In this document: in pieces, positions 51,594-61,807 of the stretch
Layout of the letters: each line of letters starts with the position of its first letter
Numbering within the stretch: position 1 is the first letter of the stretch
Assembly: GCF_900155425.1 (NCBI RefSeq)
Contig: NZ_LT700191.1
Location: 1,139,198-1,203,197 of the forward strand
DNA length: 64,000 nt
From: Parabacteroides massiliensis
GTDB lineage: Bacteria; Bacteroidota; Bacteroidia; Bacteroidales; Tannerellaceae
Reading direction: 5' to 3'
Translations under genes and position numbers: made by a program
Notes under the pieces: model-generated
Told to the model about the DNA's origin: nothing
Database searches by the model: none
Seen by the model: only the letters and a program-made list of their open reading frames with translations

Positions 51594-53249
51594 TTAAACC
51601 GGAGTGATTCCCTGGTCGGCCAATAACTTCAATCCCAAATCCTTCAGTTTGAACTTTTGGATCTTTCCGCTACCGGTCATGGGGAAGGTGTCGACAAAGA
51701 ATATATATTTAGGAATCTTATGCCGGGCAATTTTTCCGCGGCAGAAATCTTTAACGATTTCTTCTGTCATGCTAACTCCTTCGTGCAGGATGATAAAGGC
51801 ACCAACTTCCTCTCCGTATTTTTTGGATGGGACGGCGGCAACCTGTACATCTTTCACGCCTTTCAGATGATAGAGGAACTCCTCTAACTCGCGAGGATAG
51901 ATATTTTCTCCACCGCGGATGATCATATCCTTGATACGTCCGGTGATGCGGTAGTTGCCGTTTTCGTCTTTCACTCCCAAATCACCGCTGTGCAGAAAAC
52001 CGTTTTTATCGATAACTTCGGCCGTCGCTGCCGGGTTATTGTAATAACCTTTCATGGTGTTGTAACCCCGGTTGCACATTTCACCTTGTACACCGACCGG
52101 GCATTCTTCACCCGTTTCCGGATCGATCACACGGACTTCTGTAAACTCGTAGTCGCGGCCTACCGTATTGTAACGGACTTCTGCCGGATCATCTATGCGC
52201 GAATGCGTCATACCGGGCGATGTTTCAGTCAATCCGTAGACGCTGGTCACACACATAAACATTTTTTCTTCTACTTGTTTCATCAGTTCCACAGGACAAA
52301 GAGAACCGGCCATGATACCGGTACGGAGAGATGTCAGGTCGAACATGCTGAACATCGGGTGATTGAGTTCGGCGATGAACATGGTCGGCACACCGTAAAG
52401 GGCCGTACATCGTTCCTTGTGGATGGAGGCAAGGACAACCAGCGGATCGAATTTTTCGACCATAACCTGTGTACATCCATGCGTCAGGACGTTCATAGAA
52501 GCGAGTACGACACCAAAGCAGTGGAACAGAGGCACACAGCAGCATAGTTTGTCATCTGCCGTGAACTTCATGTGTTCACCTGTTAGCAACCCGTTGTTGG
52601 CAATGTTATAGTGTGTCAGCATGACTCCTTTCGGAAAGCCGGTCGTGCCGGAAGTATATTGCATATTCACGACATCCTGCGGAGTCACCAGTTTTTTGGC
52701 TTCCACCAACGCTTCGTCACTTACGTTTTCACCTAAAAGCAGCAGTTCGGGAGTGTTATACATTCCTCTGTATTTCTCCTGCCCGATATAAACTACGTTT
52801 TTCAGTACCGGGAAGCGTTTGCTTTTCAGGTAGCCGCGTTGCGATTCCTTTAGTTCGGGCAGCATAGTATACACCATGTCGACATAGCTTCCGTCGAACA
52901 CGCCATCGGTGATACATAGCGTATGGATATCTGCATTTTCAACCAGAAATTCCAGTTCGCTCTGTTTATAGTTCGTATTGACAGTAACGGCCACTGCCCC
53001 GATCTTGGCGGCGGCATACAAGAATGTAAGCCAGTCCGGCACATTTGTTGCCCAGATACCGACGTGCGTACCATGTTTGATCCCGATTGAAAGCATACCT
53101 TTCGCCATCCGGTCTACACGTTGGTTGAATTCTTTCCAGGTGAAACGGAGGTCACGGTCGGAATACACCAAGTATTCCTTGTCGGGGGTTATTTCGGCCC
53201 AATGTTCCATCCACTGACCGAGTGTCCGGTCTTGTAATTGTATTTCCAT
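51594..53249 (-). CDS. AMP-dependent acyl-CoA synthetase (fatty-acid--CoA ligase type)
   Basis: A 551-residue ANL enzyme that activates a carboxylic acid with ATP and transfers it to CoA. Seen: the P-loop-like [35 protein letters not shown], the SGDLG...[18 protein letters not shown] hinge region and the catalytic Lys in GSGKIQK near the C-terminus. Length and motifs suit medium- or long-chain acyl-CoA ligases (FadD3-like). It is transcribed with the XRE-cupin gene 12 bp upstream, which probably controls it. Confidence 0.92.
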   Translation of the reverse strand: MEIQLQDRTLGQWMEHWAEITPDKEYLVYSDRDLRFTWKEFNQRVDRMAKGMLSIGIKHGTHVGIWATNVPDWLTFLYAAAKIGAVAVTVNTNYKQSELEFLVENADIHTLCITDGVFDGSYVDMVYTMLPELKESQRGYLKSKRFPVLKNVVYIGQEKYRGMYNTPELLLLGENVSDEALVEAKKLVTPQDVVNMQYTSGTTGFPKGVMLTHYNIANNGLLTGEHMKFTADDKLCCCVPLFHCFGVVLASMNVLTHGCTQVMVEKFDPLVVLASIHKERCTALYGVPTMFIAELNHPMFSMFDLTSLRTGIMAGSLCPVELMKQVEEKMFMCVTSVYGLTETSPGMTHSRIDDPAEVRYNTVGRDYEFTEVRVIDPETGEECPVGVQGEMCNRGYNTMKGYYNNPAATAEVIDKNGFLHSGDLGVKDENGNYRITGRIKDMIIRGGENIYPRELEEFLYHLKGVKDVQVAAVPSKKYGEEVGAFIILHEGVSMTEEIVKDFCRGKIARHKIPKYIFFVDTFPMTGSGKIQKFKLKDLGLKLLADQGITPV

Positions 53250-53261
53250 AAGGACTGTATA

Positions 53262-53846
53262 TTAATATGGGGTGTAGACGACTCCGAGAATTTTTGCCGT
53301 ATTATCGGCTGCGGCATGTACGTGATGGGCGACGATGGAATCGTAGTAGATGCTGTCGCCTTCTTCCAGGATATAGGTATTCTTGCCGTAGTTGATTTCA
53401 AGGACACCTTCCAGCACATAGATGAATTCTTCCCCTTCATGTGTGGAGAGTACGAAGTCCACCCCGTCTTCAGTCGGAGCGACATCAATCAGGAACGGTT
53501 CCATATGGCGGCCGGATTTGTCTTGTGACAAGGAATGGTATTCCATATGCTTGCGTGCCTTACTGTCGTTGTTGCTGAAACCGATGCCGTTCGTATCGTT
53601 GCTGTCTTTCTTGCGGCAGATGACAGGCCCCAGTTCGACCTGGTCGTCCAAGAATGTACCCAGACGTACGCCTAATACACGGGCTATCTTGATTAGCGGA
53701 GCGAGAGACGGAAAGTCTATGTTGCCCTCGATACGTTCTATTTGCCCGATGCTCAGACCTGAACGTTCGGAGACTTCCTGGGTGGAAAGTTGCTTGGATT
53801 CACGGATACTTTTGATTTTCGCTCCTATGATTTTGTTGTTTCCCAT
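53262..53846 (-). CDS. XRE-cupin transcriptional regulator
   Basis: A 194-residue regulator: N-terminal HTH_3 domain (about 8-62, with LSTQEVSERSGLSIGQIER) and a C-terminal cupin (about 120-190, with HEGEEFIYVLEGVLEINYG and DSIYYDSIVAHHVHAA). The cupin senses a small molecule. The fixed pairing with the acyl-CoA ligase downstream suggests the ligand is a carboxylate or acyl-CoA. Known relatives are similarly paired in Bacteroidales and Firmicutes. Confidence 0.92.
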   Translation of the reverse strand: MGNNKIIGAKIKSIRESKQLSTQEVSERSGLSIGQIERIEGNIDFPSLAPLIKIARVLGVRLGTFLDDQVELGPVICRKKDSNDTNGIGFSNNDSKARKHMEYHSLSQDKSGRHMEPFLIDVAPTEDGVDFVLSTHEGEEFIYVLEGVLEINYGKNTYILEEGDSIYYDSIVAHHVHAAADNTAKILGVVYTPY

Positions 53847-53945
53847 GAGTATTATATGTTTATCGTTTGTTGAATCTTTTAATTTGTAGCAGAACGACGC
53901 AAAAATACATTAATTTTTTATCAAACAGGGGGTATTTGGTAAAAG

Positions 53946-53980
53946 AAAAAAGGATGATCCCCGTAGAGACCATCCTTTTT
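53946..53980 (-). terminator. Terminator of rpsO
   Basis: Read leftward: AAAAAGGATG, a 14-nt loop and CATCCTTTTTT, 26 bp after the rpsO stop. The U-tract on the minus strand is good, so it is an intrinsic terminator. Confidence 0.82.
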
Positions 53981-54006
53981 GTAACTTCTTGCGAAGAAAT
54001 TGTTTC

Positions 54007-54276
54007 TTACTTTCTGATACCGAGCTCTTTGATGATAGTACGATATCTTTCGATATCTATCTTGATCAGGTAATCCAGTAAACGGCGACGTTTACCTACC
54101 AACATTTTCAGAGCTCTCTCAGAGCTATGGTCTTTGTGATTAACCTTCAAGTGTTCTGTCAAATGTGCGATACGAACTGTGAACAGTGCGATTTGGCTTT
54201 CTGCCGAACCTGTGTTTGTAGCAGATTTGCCATACTTTTCAAAAATCTCTTTTTTCTTTGCTGAATCTAAAAACAT
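54007..54276 (-). CDS. rpsO: 30S ribosomal protein S15
   Basis: An 89-residue protein, the standard length, with the family signature TGSAESQIALFTVRIAHLTEH and DHSSERALKMLVGKRRRLLDYL. It binds the central domain of 16S rRNA early in 30S assembly. It starts at ATG 54276 and stands alone, transcribed divergently from typA with its own promoter and terminator. E. coli S15 represses its own mRNA; whether that holds here cannot be told. Confidence 0.98.
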   Translation of the reverse strand: MFLDSAKKKEIFEKYGKSATNTGSAESQIALFTVRIAHLTEHLKVNHKDHSSERALKMLVGKRRRLLDYLIKIDIERYRTIIKELGIRK

Positions 54277-54324
54277 GATTCTTGTGTACTTTAATAAATT
54301 AATACTATGTTATCTAAGCGGGGA

Positions 54325-54355
54325 CAAAGGTAGACATTCATTTTTGATTGACAAA
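54325..54355 (-). promoter_or_regulatory. rpsO promoter
   Basis: Minus-strand TTTG (54352-54355), 19 bp, TACCTTTG (54325-54332): an exact match to the Bacteroidales consensus. Start near 54318; leader of about 40 nt. Confidence 0.8.
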
Positions 54356-54418
54356 TCTTTTTATGTATCTTTTTTGATTTTGAAGCCTCAATGTCATATA
54401 CATATCGCAAATTTATTG

Positions 54419-54426
54419 TAATTTTG
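54419..54426 (+). promoter_or_regulatory. typA -7 box
   Basis: TAATTTTG followed by CAG matches TAnnTTTG, 21 bp before the ATG at 54448. No good -33 box. Confidence 0.5.
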
Positions 54427-54447
54427 CAGCCAATAAATTAGTTTTCA

Positions 54448-56244
54448 ATGCAAAAGATTAGAAACATCGCGATTATCGCGCACGTAGACCACGGTAAAAC
54501 AACACTCGTGGATAAAATGTTATTAGCCGGTAAGCTTTTCCGTGAAGGACAGGCAGAGCCGGATCAGTTCCTGGACAATAACGACCTGGAACGCGAACGA
54601 GGGATTACGATCCTTGCCAAAAATGTCTCTATTAATTATAAAGGTTATAAAATCAACATTATCGACACTCCGGGTCACGCCGACTTCGGAGGTGAAGTAG
54701 AACGCGTATTGAACATGGCCGACGGCTGCCTGTTACTGGTCGATGCTTTTGAAGGGCCGATGCCACAGACTCGTTTCGTGCTTCAGAAGGCTATCCAGTT
54801 GGGGTTGAAACCGATTGTGGTGATTAACAAGGTAGACAAACCGAACTGCCGCCCGGAAGAGGTGCAGGAAATGGTATTCGATCTGATGTTCAGTCTTGAT
54901 GCGACGGAAGAGCAACTCGACTTCCCGACGATCTACGGTTCAGCCAAGCAAGGTTGGATGTCGGAAGACTGGAAAGATCCGAAAGAAGATATTACCGCTT
55001 TGTTGGATGCCATCATTCAATATATCCCGGAACCTCAAGTGCTGGAAGGCGCATCCCAGATGTTGATCACTTCATTGGACTACTCCAAATATGTCGGCCG
55101 TATCGCCGTGGGCCGCGTACACCGTGGCGAGCTGCGCGAAGGCCAGGATATCATGCTTTGCAAACGCGACGGTTCGATGGTGAAATCGAAGATCAAGGAA
55201 ATCGACGTATTCGAAGGGTTGGGACGCACGAAAGTAGACGTTGTCCAGTCCGGTGACATTTGTGCGATTATCGGCGTGGAAGGTTTCGAGATCGGTGAAA
55301 CAATAGCTGATGCCAACGATCCGGAACCGCTGCCGACGATTGCCATCGACGAACCGACGATGTCCATGCTCTTTACGATCAACAATTCTCCGTTTTTCGG
55401 GAAGGATGGCAAGTTTGTGACATCCCGGCATATCTACGACCGTTTAATGAAAGAGTTGGACAAGAACCTTGCTCTGCGCGTAGTTCCGACAGATTCTGCC
55501 GATTCGTGGCTGGTGTACGGACGTGGCGTGCTCCACTTGTCTGTCCTGATCGAAACCATGCGTCGTGAGGGTTACGAATTGCAGGTAGGCCAGCCGCAGG
55601 TTATTATCAAGGAAATCGACGGCGAGAAATGCGAACCGGTTGAACAGTTGACAGTCAACCTGCCGGAAGAATGTTCCAGCCGCATCATCGACATGGTCAC
55701 CAAGCGTAAGGGTGAAATGACTATGATGGAAAGCAAGAACGACCGTATGCATCTGGAATTCACGATTCCTTCTCGTGGTATCATCGGTTTGAACAACGCA
55801 GTCCTGACCGCATCCGCCGGTGAAGCGATCATGGCGCATCGTTTCCTCGAATATCAGCCATGGAAAGGTGAGATCGAACGCCGTACGAACGGTTCCATCA
55901 TCGCGATGGAAACAGGAACAGCCTATGCTTATGCATTGAACAACCTGCAATCCCGCGGACGTTTCTTTATCGCTCCGGGTGATGAGGTCTATGCCGGCCA
56001 AGTCGTCGGTGAGCATACGAAAGACAATGACCTGGTGGTTAATGTGACGAAGTCGAAGAAACTGACGAATATGCGTGCTTCAGGTTCGGATGACAAGGTT
56101 TCGTTGGCTCCTCCTACGGTGTTCAGTTTGGAAGATGCCCTTGAATACATCAAAGGTGATGAATATGTAGAAATCACCCCAAACAGCATGCGCATGCGTA
56201 AAATTATTCTTGATGAACTTGAACGCAAGCGTCAGGGAAGATAA
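54448..56244 (+). CDS. typA: Translational GTPase TypA/BipA
   Basis: A 598-residue ribosome-binding GTPase involved in 50S assembly and stress adaptation. Seen: G1 [15 protein letters not shown] (about 11-25), [16 protein letters not shown] (G3), [13 protein letters not shown] (G4), domain II, the V-type domain with [20 protein letters not shown] and the BipA-specific C-terminal domain ([23 protein letters not shown]). Length is standard (607 in E. coli). A strong two-way terminator follows. Confidence 0.97.
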   Translation: MQKIRNIAIIAHVDHGKTTLVDKMLLAGKLFREGQAEPDQFLDNNDLERERGITILAKNVSINYKGYKINIIDTPGHADFGGEVERVLNMADGCLLLVDAFEGPMPQTRFVLQKAIQLGLKPIVVINKVDKPNCRPEEVQEMVFDLMFSLDATEEQLDFPTIYGSAKQGWMSEDWKDPKEDITALLDAIIQYIPEPQVLEGASQMLITSLDYSKYVGRIAVGRVHRGELREGQDIMLCKRDGSMVKSKIKEIDVFEGLGRTKVDVVQSGDICAIIGVEGFEIGETIADANDPEPLPTIAIDEPTMSMLFTINNSPFFGKDGKFVTSRHIYDRLMKELDKNLALRVVPTDSADSWLVYGRGVLHLSVLIETMRREGYELQVGQPQVIIKEIDGEKCEPVEQLTVNLPEECSSRIIDMVTKRKGEMTMMESKNDRMHLEFTIPSRGIIGLNNAVLTASAGEAIMAHRFLEYQPWKGEIERRTNGSIIAMETGTAYAYALNNLQSRGRFFIAPGDEVYAGQVVGEHTKDNDLVVNVTKSKKLTNMRASGSDDKVSLAPPTVFSLEDALEYIKGDEYVEITPNSMRMRKIILDELERKRQGR

Positions 56245-56273
56245 AAAGCTGCTTTTAATACAAAGAATATATT

Positions 56274-56318
56274 ATATAGAAAAGCCGGAAGTGAATGTCA
56301 CTTCCGGCTTTTCTATAT
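56274..56318. terminator. Bidirectional terminator between typA and the M16 peptidase gene
   Basis: A 21-bp perfect stem, ATATAGAAAAGCCGGAAGTGA and its complement, around ATG. The A/T ends supply a U-tract both ways, and the two genes converge here. Confidence 0.9.
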
Positions 56319-56329
56319 ATACACCCGGT

Positions 56330-59146
56330 TCACGGCTCCATTACCACCTCGATCCTATTACCTTGTCCTAACAGCTTTTTGGCAAAGGCCTGGAGCTTGG
56401 CGGGGGTGATGCCTTTTATCGTTTCTTCGTATGCCGTCTCGCCGTTGAACCCGCGGAAGTAATAATTATCTAAAGTCGTCAACCAATAAACATTCTCCTG
56501 CAGGTTCTCCGCATGACGTTTCAGGATATTATCCTGGCTCTTCTTGAAATCTTCAGCGCGCGGTCCGGACTTGACGATATTATCCAACTCTGCGCGAATA
56601 ATGGCATTCATCTTTTCCCGTTTGGCCGGATCCGTATCGAAATAGGTTTGCAGGAATGTCTGTCCTTCGGGGAAGGAAGAAATCTGCGCGGAAGTCTGCA
56701 CTCCATATGTCCCGCCTTCGTCCTCGCGTACCTTTTCCATGTAGACCAGATCGAGAATTTGCTTCAACATCATGGCGGTGAGGATGTTTTCAAGGTTATA
56801 TTCCATCTTGCCGGACCAGAAGTTGACAACCGACGCTTTCGGTGTTTCCAGGGTACGTTTGAAGATATTCGTGTATTCGCCCGTGCGGATAGCCGGTACT
56901 TCGGCGGGATTGGCTCTCTCGACGCGTCCTTTGGCCGGGAGCGTCGCCAGATATTGTTCTACCAAAGGACGGATGCTATCCGTATCGATATTCCCGACGA
57001 ACGTAAAGACAAAGTCCGAAGCGTCGGCAAACCGTTCTTTGTACATCTCCATGATGCGCGGGTAGCTGATTCGCTTGAAGTCGTCGGCAGTGATGCGGGC
57101 AGCACGCGGGTTATTGTCGTAGATCGCCTTTGTCAGTGTGTCGCTGAACGCCACCATCGGATTCAGTTCCAGGTTTTTCAACTGTGCAATCATGCGGTTC
57201 TCGAAGGAAGTATAAGCTTCTTCATCCATACGCGGAGCCGTGAAATAGAGATAAACCAACTCAAACAATGTCTTCAAGTCGGTAGGAGCGGCATAACCGT
57301 TTACATTTTCCGTATTCAGCCCGATGGAAGGAGAGCAGGAGACTTTCTTTCCTGCCAATATCTTGTTCAGATCGGTTGCTGAGAAGTTGCCGACTCCGCC
57401 AAGCGTAATGGCTTCATTGAAAACTTTCAGATTGTCGATATCTTTCGCCCCGAACAGGGTACTGCCACCGGGGCTGGTAGCCGTCATCAGGATCTCGTCT
57501 TTCTTGAAGTCCGTATGTTTCAGTACGACCTTGATACCGTTGTCGAGTGTCAGGACCGTCGCCCCGAACAGCGGGTCCGTCTTCATCTCCCTGATCTTTC
57601 CCGGAGCGGGCAGCCCGGGAACCAGCGGTTCGTTGGAAACAGTCTCTTTATAAGGTTCGACCGGCAATTGCCGTGCCTTGATGAAGTCTTCTAATAATCG
57701 GGCCTCGGTCGGATATTTCATGTCTGCCTTGTCAGGACCGGTGAGGCCGATTACGATATTCTTGTCGCCGATCAACTCCTGGGCGTATTGATTCACCTGT
57801 TCGACAGGGATTTGCGGTGCGATCTGGCTGATCAGTTGATATTCCGTTTCGATGCCCGGAATGTAACCGCCGTCCGTAAAGTGCCGGACATATTCATTCG
57901 TATAAGAGCGGTTCTTTTGCTTGTCGCGGTCGTTGAACAGCGATTCGTACTGTTTCAGGACATTGATACGGGCACGGTCATATTCGGAAGCCGTGAAGCC
58001 GTACCGTTTCACCCGTTCCGTCTCCGTCACAAGCGCATCGAGCGCCTTGTTTATCTCGCCTTCCTTTACCAGGGCGGCAACCGTGAAAGCTCCTTTTGTC
58101 TTGGCGATCATGAAATCGCCGTCCGAAGCCTGGGCGGCGACAAAAGGAGGATCCGCTTTTTGCACCATCTCGGCAAAACGTTCGTTTATCATCGTTTCGA
58201 TGACATTTTCCATGTAGTCCTTCATCAACCCGGTGGCAGTGGCATACAGTTCTTTCGGCATTTTGTCGTGCTTATAGAATATGGAAAGGATTATATTGGA
58301 TGCCTCCTTGTCCGTGGCGATGGAAACAAGCGGCTTGTCATTGTCCGCCACCTCCGTATATTCCCGTCTGGGCGGATTTACCGGAGCCGGAATATCGGCA
58401 AAGATACGTTTTACGGCCGCTTCGACCTTGTCTACATCTATATCCCCTACAATGATAATGCCTTGAAGGTCGGGACGATACCATTTCTTGTAATAAGCCC
58501 GGAGCTCGTCCGGCTTAAAGTTATTGATTACGTCGATCGTGCCGATCGGCATCCGGTGTGCATATTTGTTGTCCGGGAACATCTTCGGTAGCTGCTGTTC
58601 CCAGATACGTGCCTGGGCATCCTGCCGCGTACGCCATTCCTCCCGGATTACGCCCCGTTCCTTTTCGATGGCCGTATCTGCGAGCGTGATGAAGCCCGAC
58701 CAATCGTGCAGGATCAGCAGGCAGGAGTCGACAATGCTTTCGCGGGTGACCGGAGCGTTCATGATCATATAGACCGTTTCGTCGAAACTTGTATAAGCGT
58801 TGAAGTTCTCGCCTCCGCGCATCCCGATGCTCTCGGTAAATTCATCCATGCCATGCCCAGGGAAGTTCTTGGTCCCGTCAAACGCCATATGTTCGAGGAA
58901 ATGGGCCAGCCCGCGTTGGTTCTCGTCTTCCAGGATCGATCCGACATTTTGGGCGATAAAGAAATCCGCACGGTCTTTTGGCTGTGCATTGTGCCGGATG
59001 TAATAGGTTAACCCGTTGCTTAGCTGTCCGTATCTTACCTTCGGATCTATGGGCAAGGGCTGTATTTCCGATTGCTGCGCTGCCAAACGGAGGACGGCAA
59101 ATACCCAAAGGAGGCATCCGATGGATAGAATCTGTCTGATCTTCAT
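56330..59146 (-). CDS. M16 family metallopeptidase (pitrilysin-like, double-domain)
   Basis: A 938-residue secreted or periplasmic zinc peptidase with signal peptide (1-23). The active N-terminal M16 unit carries the inverted zinc motif HFLEH (82-86) and a downstream Glu-containing helix. The C-terminal M16 unit (about 530-930) has TATSPGGSTLFGAKD and SKIRVREDEGGTYGV-like segments and no zinc motif, as expected for the partner half. The two halves close like a clamshell over short peptides. Such Bacteroidales enzymes are thought to degrade peptides in the periplasm. It is transcribed alone, converging with typA. Confidence 0.93.
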   Translation of the reverse strand: MKIRQILSIGCLLWVFAVLRLAAQQSEIQPLPIDPKVRYGQLSNGLTYYIRHNAQPKDRADFFIAQNVGSILEDENQRGLAHFLEHMAFDGTKNFPGHGMDEFTESIGMRGGENFNAYTSFDETVYMIMNAPVTRESIVDSCLLILHDWSGFITLADTAIEKERGVIREEWRTRQDAQARIWEQQLPKMFPDNKYAHRMPIGTIDVINNFKPDELRAYYKKWYRPDLQGIIIVGDIDVDKVEAAVKRIFADIPAPVNPPRREYTEVADNDKPLVSIATDKEASNIILSIFYKHDKMPKELYATATGLMKDYMENVIETMINERFAEMVQKADPPFVAAQASDGDFMIAKTKGAFTVAALVKEGEINKALDALVTETERVKRYGFTASEYDRARINVLKQYESLFNDRDKQKNRSYTNEYVRHFTDGGYIPGIETEYQLISQIAPQIPVEQVNQYAQELIGDKNIVIGLTGPDKADMKYPTEARLLEDFIKARQLPVEPYKETVSNEPLVPGLPAPGKIREMKTDPLFGATVLTLDNGIKVVLKHTDFKKDEILMTATSPGGSTLFGAKDIDNLKVFNEAITLGGVGNFSATDLNKILAGKKVSCSPSIGLNTENVNGYAAPTDLKTLFELVYLYFTAPRMDEEAYTSFENRMIAQLKNLELNPMVAFSDTLTKAIYDNNPRAARITADDFKRISYPRIMEMYKERFADASDFVFTFVGNIDTDSIRPLVEQYLATLPAKGRVERANPAEVPAIRTGEYTNIFKRTLETPKASVVNFWSGKMEYNLENILTAMMLKQILDLVYMEKVREDEGGTYGVQTSAQISSFPEGQTFLQTYFDTDPAKREKMNAIIRAELDNIVKSGPRAEDFKKSQDNILKRHAENLQENVYWLTTLDNYYFRGFNGETAYEETIKGITPAKLQAFAKKLLGQGNRIEVVMEP

Positions 59147-59210
59147 ATCACTTTTGTTTTCATTTTTAATAGAACAAATGTATATAGTTTTTGTTACAAA
59201 ATGACACTGC

Positions 59211-59275
59211 TACCCCATGTAAATAGGATTAATACCCCATATATTAGGAATTACACCTAAGGGTAATATATTTTA
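59211..59275. promoter_or_regulatory. Conserved 65-bp non-coding element, copy 2
   Basis: TACCCCAT (59211), TACCCCAT (59233), AATTACAC (59249-59256) and AAGGGTAATAT (59259-59269), spaced exactly as in the copy at 38031. It lies between the divergent M16 peptidase and Gfo/Idh genes, 115 bp upstream of the likely promoter of the latter. Confidence 0.65.
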
Positions 59276-59389
59276 ACACTACAAAGTGTTCGCAAGCTTG
59301 GCCTTTTGCTATCAGAATGACAAAAGGGGCTTTCTTACTTTTTGCTTGTAAAAATCCTTGAGAAAGTTTTTGTGTAAGAAAAAAATATC

Positions 59390-59397
59390 TACTTTTG
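59390..59397 (+). promoter_or_regulatory. -7 box of the Gfo/Idh gene
   Basis: TACTTTTG fits TAnnTTTG, with a T-rich -33 region 19 bp upstream (GTTTTTG). Start near 59404; leader of about 45 nt. No regulator gene is adjacent. Confidence 0.5.
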
Positions 59398-59448
59398 TAA
59401 AGTTGTTATGTGCACGCAAACATTAATAATTTATCTAATATATTTACC

Positions 59449-60885
59449 ATGAAATCTGAAGATATTTCACGTCGCTCGTTCCTGAAACGGGCAGCCGCTC
59501 TTTCAGCTGCGGCAGCAATTCCTTCTTTCTGGATTCCGTCCAAGGCCAATGCCATGCCGGGCGTTCCTTTTGTCAGCGCCAACGAAAAAGTGAGAATCGC
59601 TTTTATCGGTATCGGTAACCGTGGAGGTGAGATCGCACGCGAACTGTATAAAACAGGTTTGTGTGAAGTCGTTGCTCTTTGTGATGTAGATATGGGTGCG
59701 CCTCATACTCAGAAACTTATTTCGATGTTCCCGAAAGTACCGCGTTTCCAGGATTTCCGTCAGATGTTCGACAAGATGGCCGACAAGATCGATGCCGTAA
59801 CAGTCGGTGTACCTGACCACGCGCATTTCCCGATCACTATCGAGGCAATGGCTCATGGAAAACACGTATATGTAGAAAAACCGATGGCCCGCACCTTCCA
59901 GGAAATAGAAGTGATGATGCGTGCCGAAAAGAAATTCGGTGTCGTTACGCAGATGGGTAACCAAGGACACTCCGAAGGCAACTACTTCCAGTTCAAGGCA
60001 TGGAAAGAAGCCGGCCTGATCAAAGACGTTACCGCTATCACAGCTCACATGAACTCACCGCGTCGTTGGCATAACTGGAACCCGAACATCACGCACATGC
60101 CTATGGGCGAACCGGTTCCCGAAACATTGGATTGGGACACTTGGTTAGGTGTTCGTCCGTTCCACGAATATAACCATGATTACCATTTAGGACAGTGGCG
60201 TTGCTGGTACGATTTCGGTATGGGCGCACTGGGCGATTGGGGTGCTCACATCCTCGATACTGCTCACGAATTTTTGGAACTCGGTCTGCCGACAGAAGTA
60301 AACCCGTTGTATCTGAAGGACCACAACCCGTTCTTCTTCCCGATGTCTTCCCGTATCCTGTTCAGATTCCCGGAAAGAAAAGAAATGCCGGCTGTCGATG
60401 TCACTTGGTATGACGGTCTGGATAATATTCCTCCTGTTCCAGAAAACTATGGTTCTTCCGATGTCGATCCGAATATCCCGACAGTTGCCGGTGGCAAACT
60501 CCAGTTGGCCAAACTGAACCCGGGTAAGGAAATCTATACGAAGACTCTGACATTCAAGGGTGGTTCTCATGGTAGCACTTTGTCTGTAATTCCTGATCAG
60601 GTAGCGAAGGATATGAATCCGAAATTGCCGGAATATCCGAAGAGCCCGTCCAACCACTACGCAAACTTCCTGTTGGCTTGCCAAGGCAAGGAAAAGACCC
60701 GTTCTCCGTTCTCTATCGCAGGTCCGTTGAGCCAGGTATTCTGCCTCGGTGTGTTGGCACAGCGCATGAACCGCAAGATCGTGTTCGACCGCGACACGAA
60801 GCAGATCGTGAACGACCCGGTTATGAACCAGATGCTGGTTGGCGAAATGCCGCGTAAAGGCTGGGAACAGTATTACAATATTTAA
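59449..60885 (+). CDS. Tat-exported Gfo/Idh/MocA family oxidoreductase
   Basis: A 478-residue NAD(P)-binding oxidoreductase exported by Tat: SRRSFLKRAAALSAAAAIPS, then AFIGIGNRGGEIARELYK for the dinucleotide fold and the catalytic Lys in YVEKPMARTFQE. The Gfo/Idh C-terminal domain contains WHNWNPNITHM and DFGMGALGDWGAH. Exported members act on sugars or cyclitols in the periplasm (relatives remove or epimerise groups on glycans, e.g. GH109-type alpha-N-acetylgalactosaminidase). GH109 activity is possible but unproven. ATG 59449 is used; an upstream in-frame ATG at 59410 precedes the Tat signal. Confidence 0.9.
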   Translation: MKSEDISRRSFLKRAAALSAAAAIPSFWIPSKANAMPGVPFVSANEKVRIAFIGIGNRGGEIARELYKTGLCEVVALCDVDMGAPHTQKLISMFPKVPRFQDFRQMFDKMADKIDAVTVGVPDHAHFPITIEAMAHGKHVYVEKPMARTFQEIEVMMRAEKKFGVVTQMGNQGHSEGNYFQFKAWKEAGLIKDVTAITAHMNSPRRWHNWNPNITHMPMGEPVPETLDWDTWLGVRPFHEYNHDYHLGQWRCWYDFGMGALGDWGAHILDTAHEFLELGLPTEVNPLYLKDHNPFFFPMSSRILFRFPERKEMPAVDVTWYDGLDNIPPVPENYGSSDVDPNIPTVAGGKLQLAKLNPGKEIYTKTLTFKGGSHGSTLSVIPDQVAKDMNPKLPEYPKSPSNHYANFLLACQGKEKTRSPFSIAGPLSQVFCLGVLAQRMNRKIVFDRDTKQIVNDPVMNQMLVGEMPRKGWEQYYNI

Positions 60886-61049
60886 TGGACAGTTGGCAAT
60901 GAACAATTGGCAATTGTGAAGACAAGCAACATGCGTTTTTTCAAATAAGATTGTTATTTATTAGGAAGGTAAACCCCGGTTGGTTTACCTTCCTTTTTTG
61001 TGTAGAGTAAATAAATGTCAAATGTCAATTGCCAATTGTCAATTGTCTC

Positions 61050-61057
61050 TATCTTTG
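61050..61057 (+). promoter_or_regulatory. -7 box of the DUF4271-hemD cluster
   Basis: TATCTTTG followed by CACC, 22 bp before ATG 61079. The TTG used as -33 box (61029) comes from the AATTGTC repeat array with an 18-bp spacer, so the repeat contributes promoter sequence here. Confidence 0.5.
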
Positions 61058-61078
61058 CACCTGTAATACGCAGGGAAC

Positions 61079-61807
61079 ATGAATATATTTGAAGGATATG
61101 TGGGCATTCGCTTATGGGACGGACAGCTGGTGGATGATGTCATCTTCTCCCTGCTGTTATTTCTGCTTGTTGTCTTTTCCTTTGTATTCCGGGCTAATTT
61201 CCAATTGTTCGTGAAAATGCTGAAAGATGCTTTTCTCGTAAAGGAGAGACAGAATCTTTTTGACGATGTGGTGGGGAAGAATGTTTTCTTCTTTCGCAAT
61301 TTTATGATATTTCAAGCATTATTCCTTTCGAGTATTGCCCTGATTGCGATCGGCAGGATATACGGATTTGTGAACTATGTGGAATGGCAGGAAGTTTTGT
61401 CGGCAATCGGGACGGTTTTTTGTGTTTTATTCCTGTTTTATCAGTTTAAACAATGCAGTTATTACCTTCTGGGTAGTGTGTTTGCCGACCCCAATAAATA
61501 CAAATTATGGAAGACGAACTATAATGCCATTATGGGAATTTGGGGAGTGTCTTTGTTTGTTCCGGTTTTGTGGTTGGTGTTTGTCGGGACGCACGTAACT
61601 ATACCGATAACAATGTTTTGCCTTCTCTATATTTTGTGTCGTTTTGTAATAATTTATAAGACAATACGGATATTTCACAAGAAAAGTACTGGTTTATTGT
61701 ATATAAGTTTGTACCTTTGCGCCCAAGAAATTTTACCTCTGGTATTTTTGTACGAAGGTATGGTTTATTTGTATAACTTTATCGAGACAAGTACTCTATG
61801 GCATTGA
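61079..61807 (+). CDS. DUF4271 polytopic membrane protein
   Basis: A 242-residue membrane protein with six or so hydrophobic helices (FSLLLFLLVVFSFVF, then IFQALFLSSIALIAIGRIYG, VSLFVPVLWLVFVGTHV, IPITMFCLLYILCRF). It matches the Bacteroidetes-only DUF4271, regularly located before hemD. No function is known. The stop overlaps the hemD start by 10 bp, so the two are translationally linked. Confidence 0.85.
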   Translation: MNIFEGYVGIRLWDGQLVDDVIFSLLLFLLVVFSFVFRANFQLFVKMLKDAFLVKERQNLFDDVVGKNVFFFRNFMIFQALFLSSIALIAIGRIYGFVNYVEWQEVLSAIGTVFCVLFLFYQFKQCSYYLLGSVFADPNKYKLWKTNYNAIMGIWGVSLFVPVLWLVFVGTHVTIPITMFCLLYILCRFVIIYKTIRIFHKKSTGLLYISLYLCAQEILPLVFLYEGMVYLYNFIETSTLWH

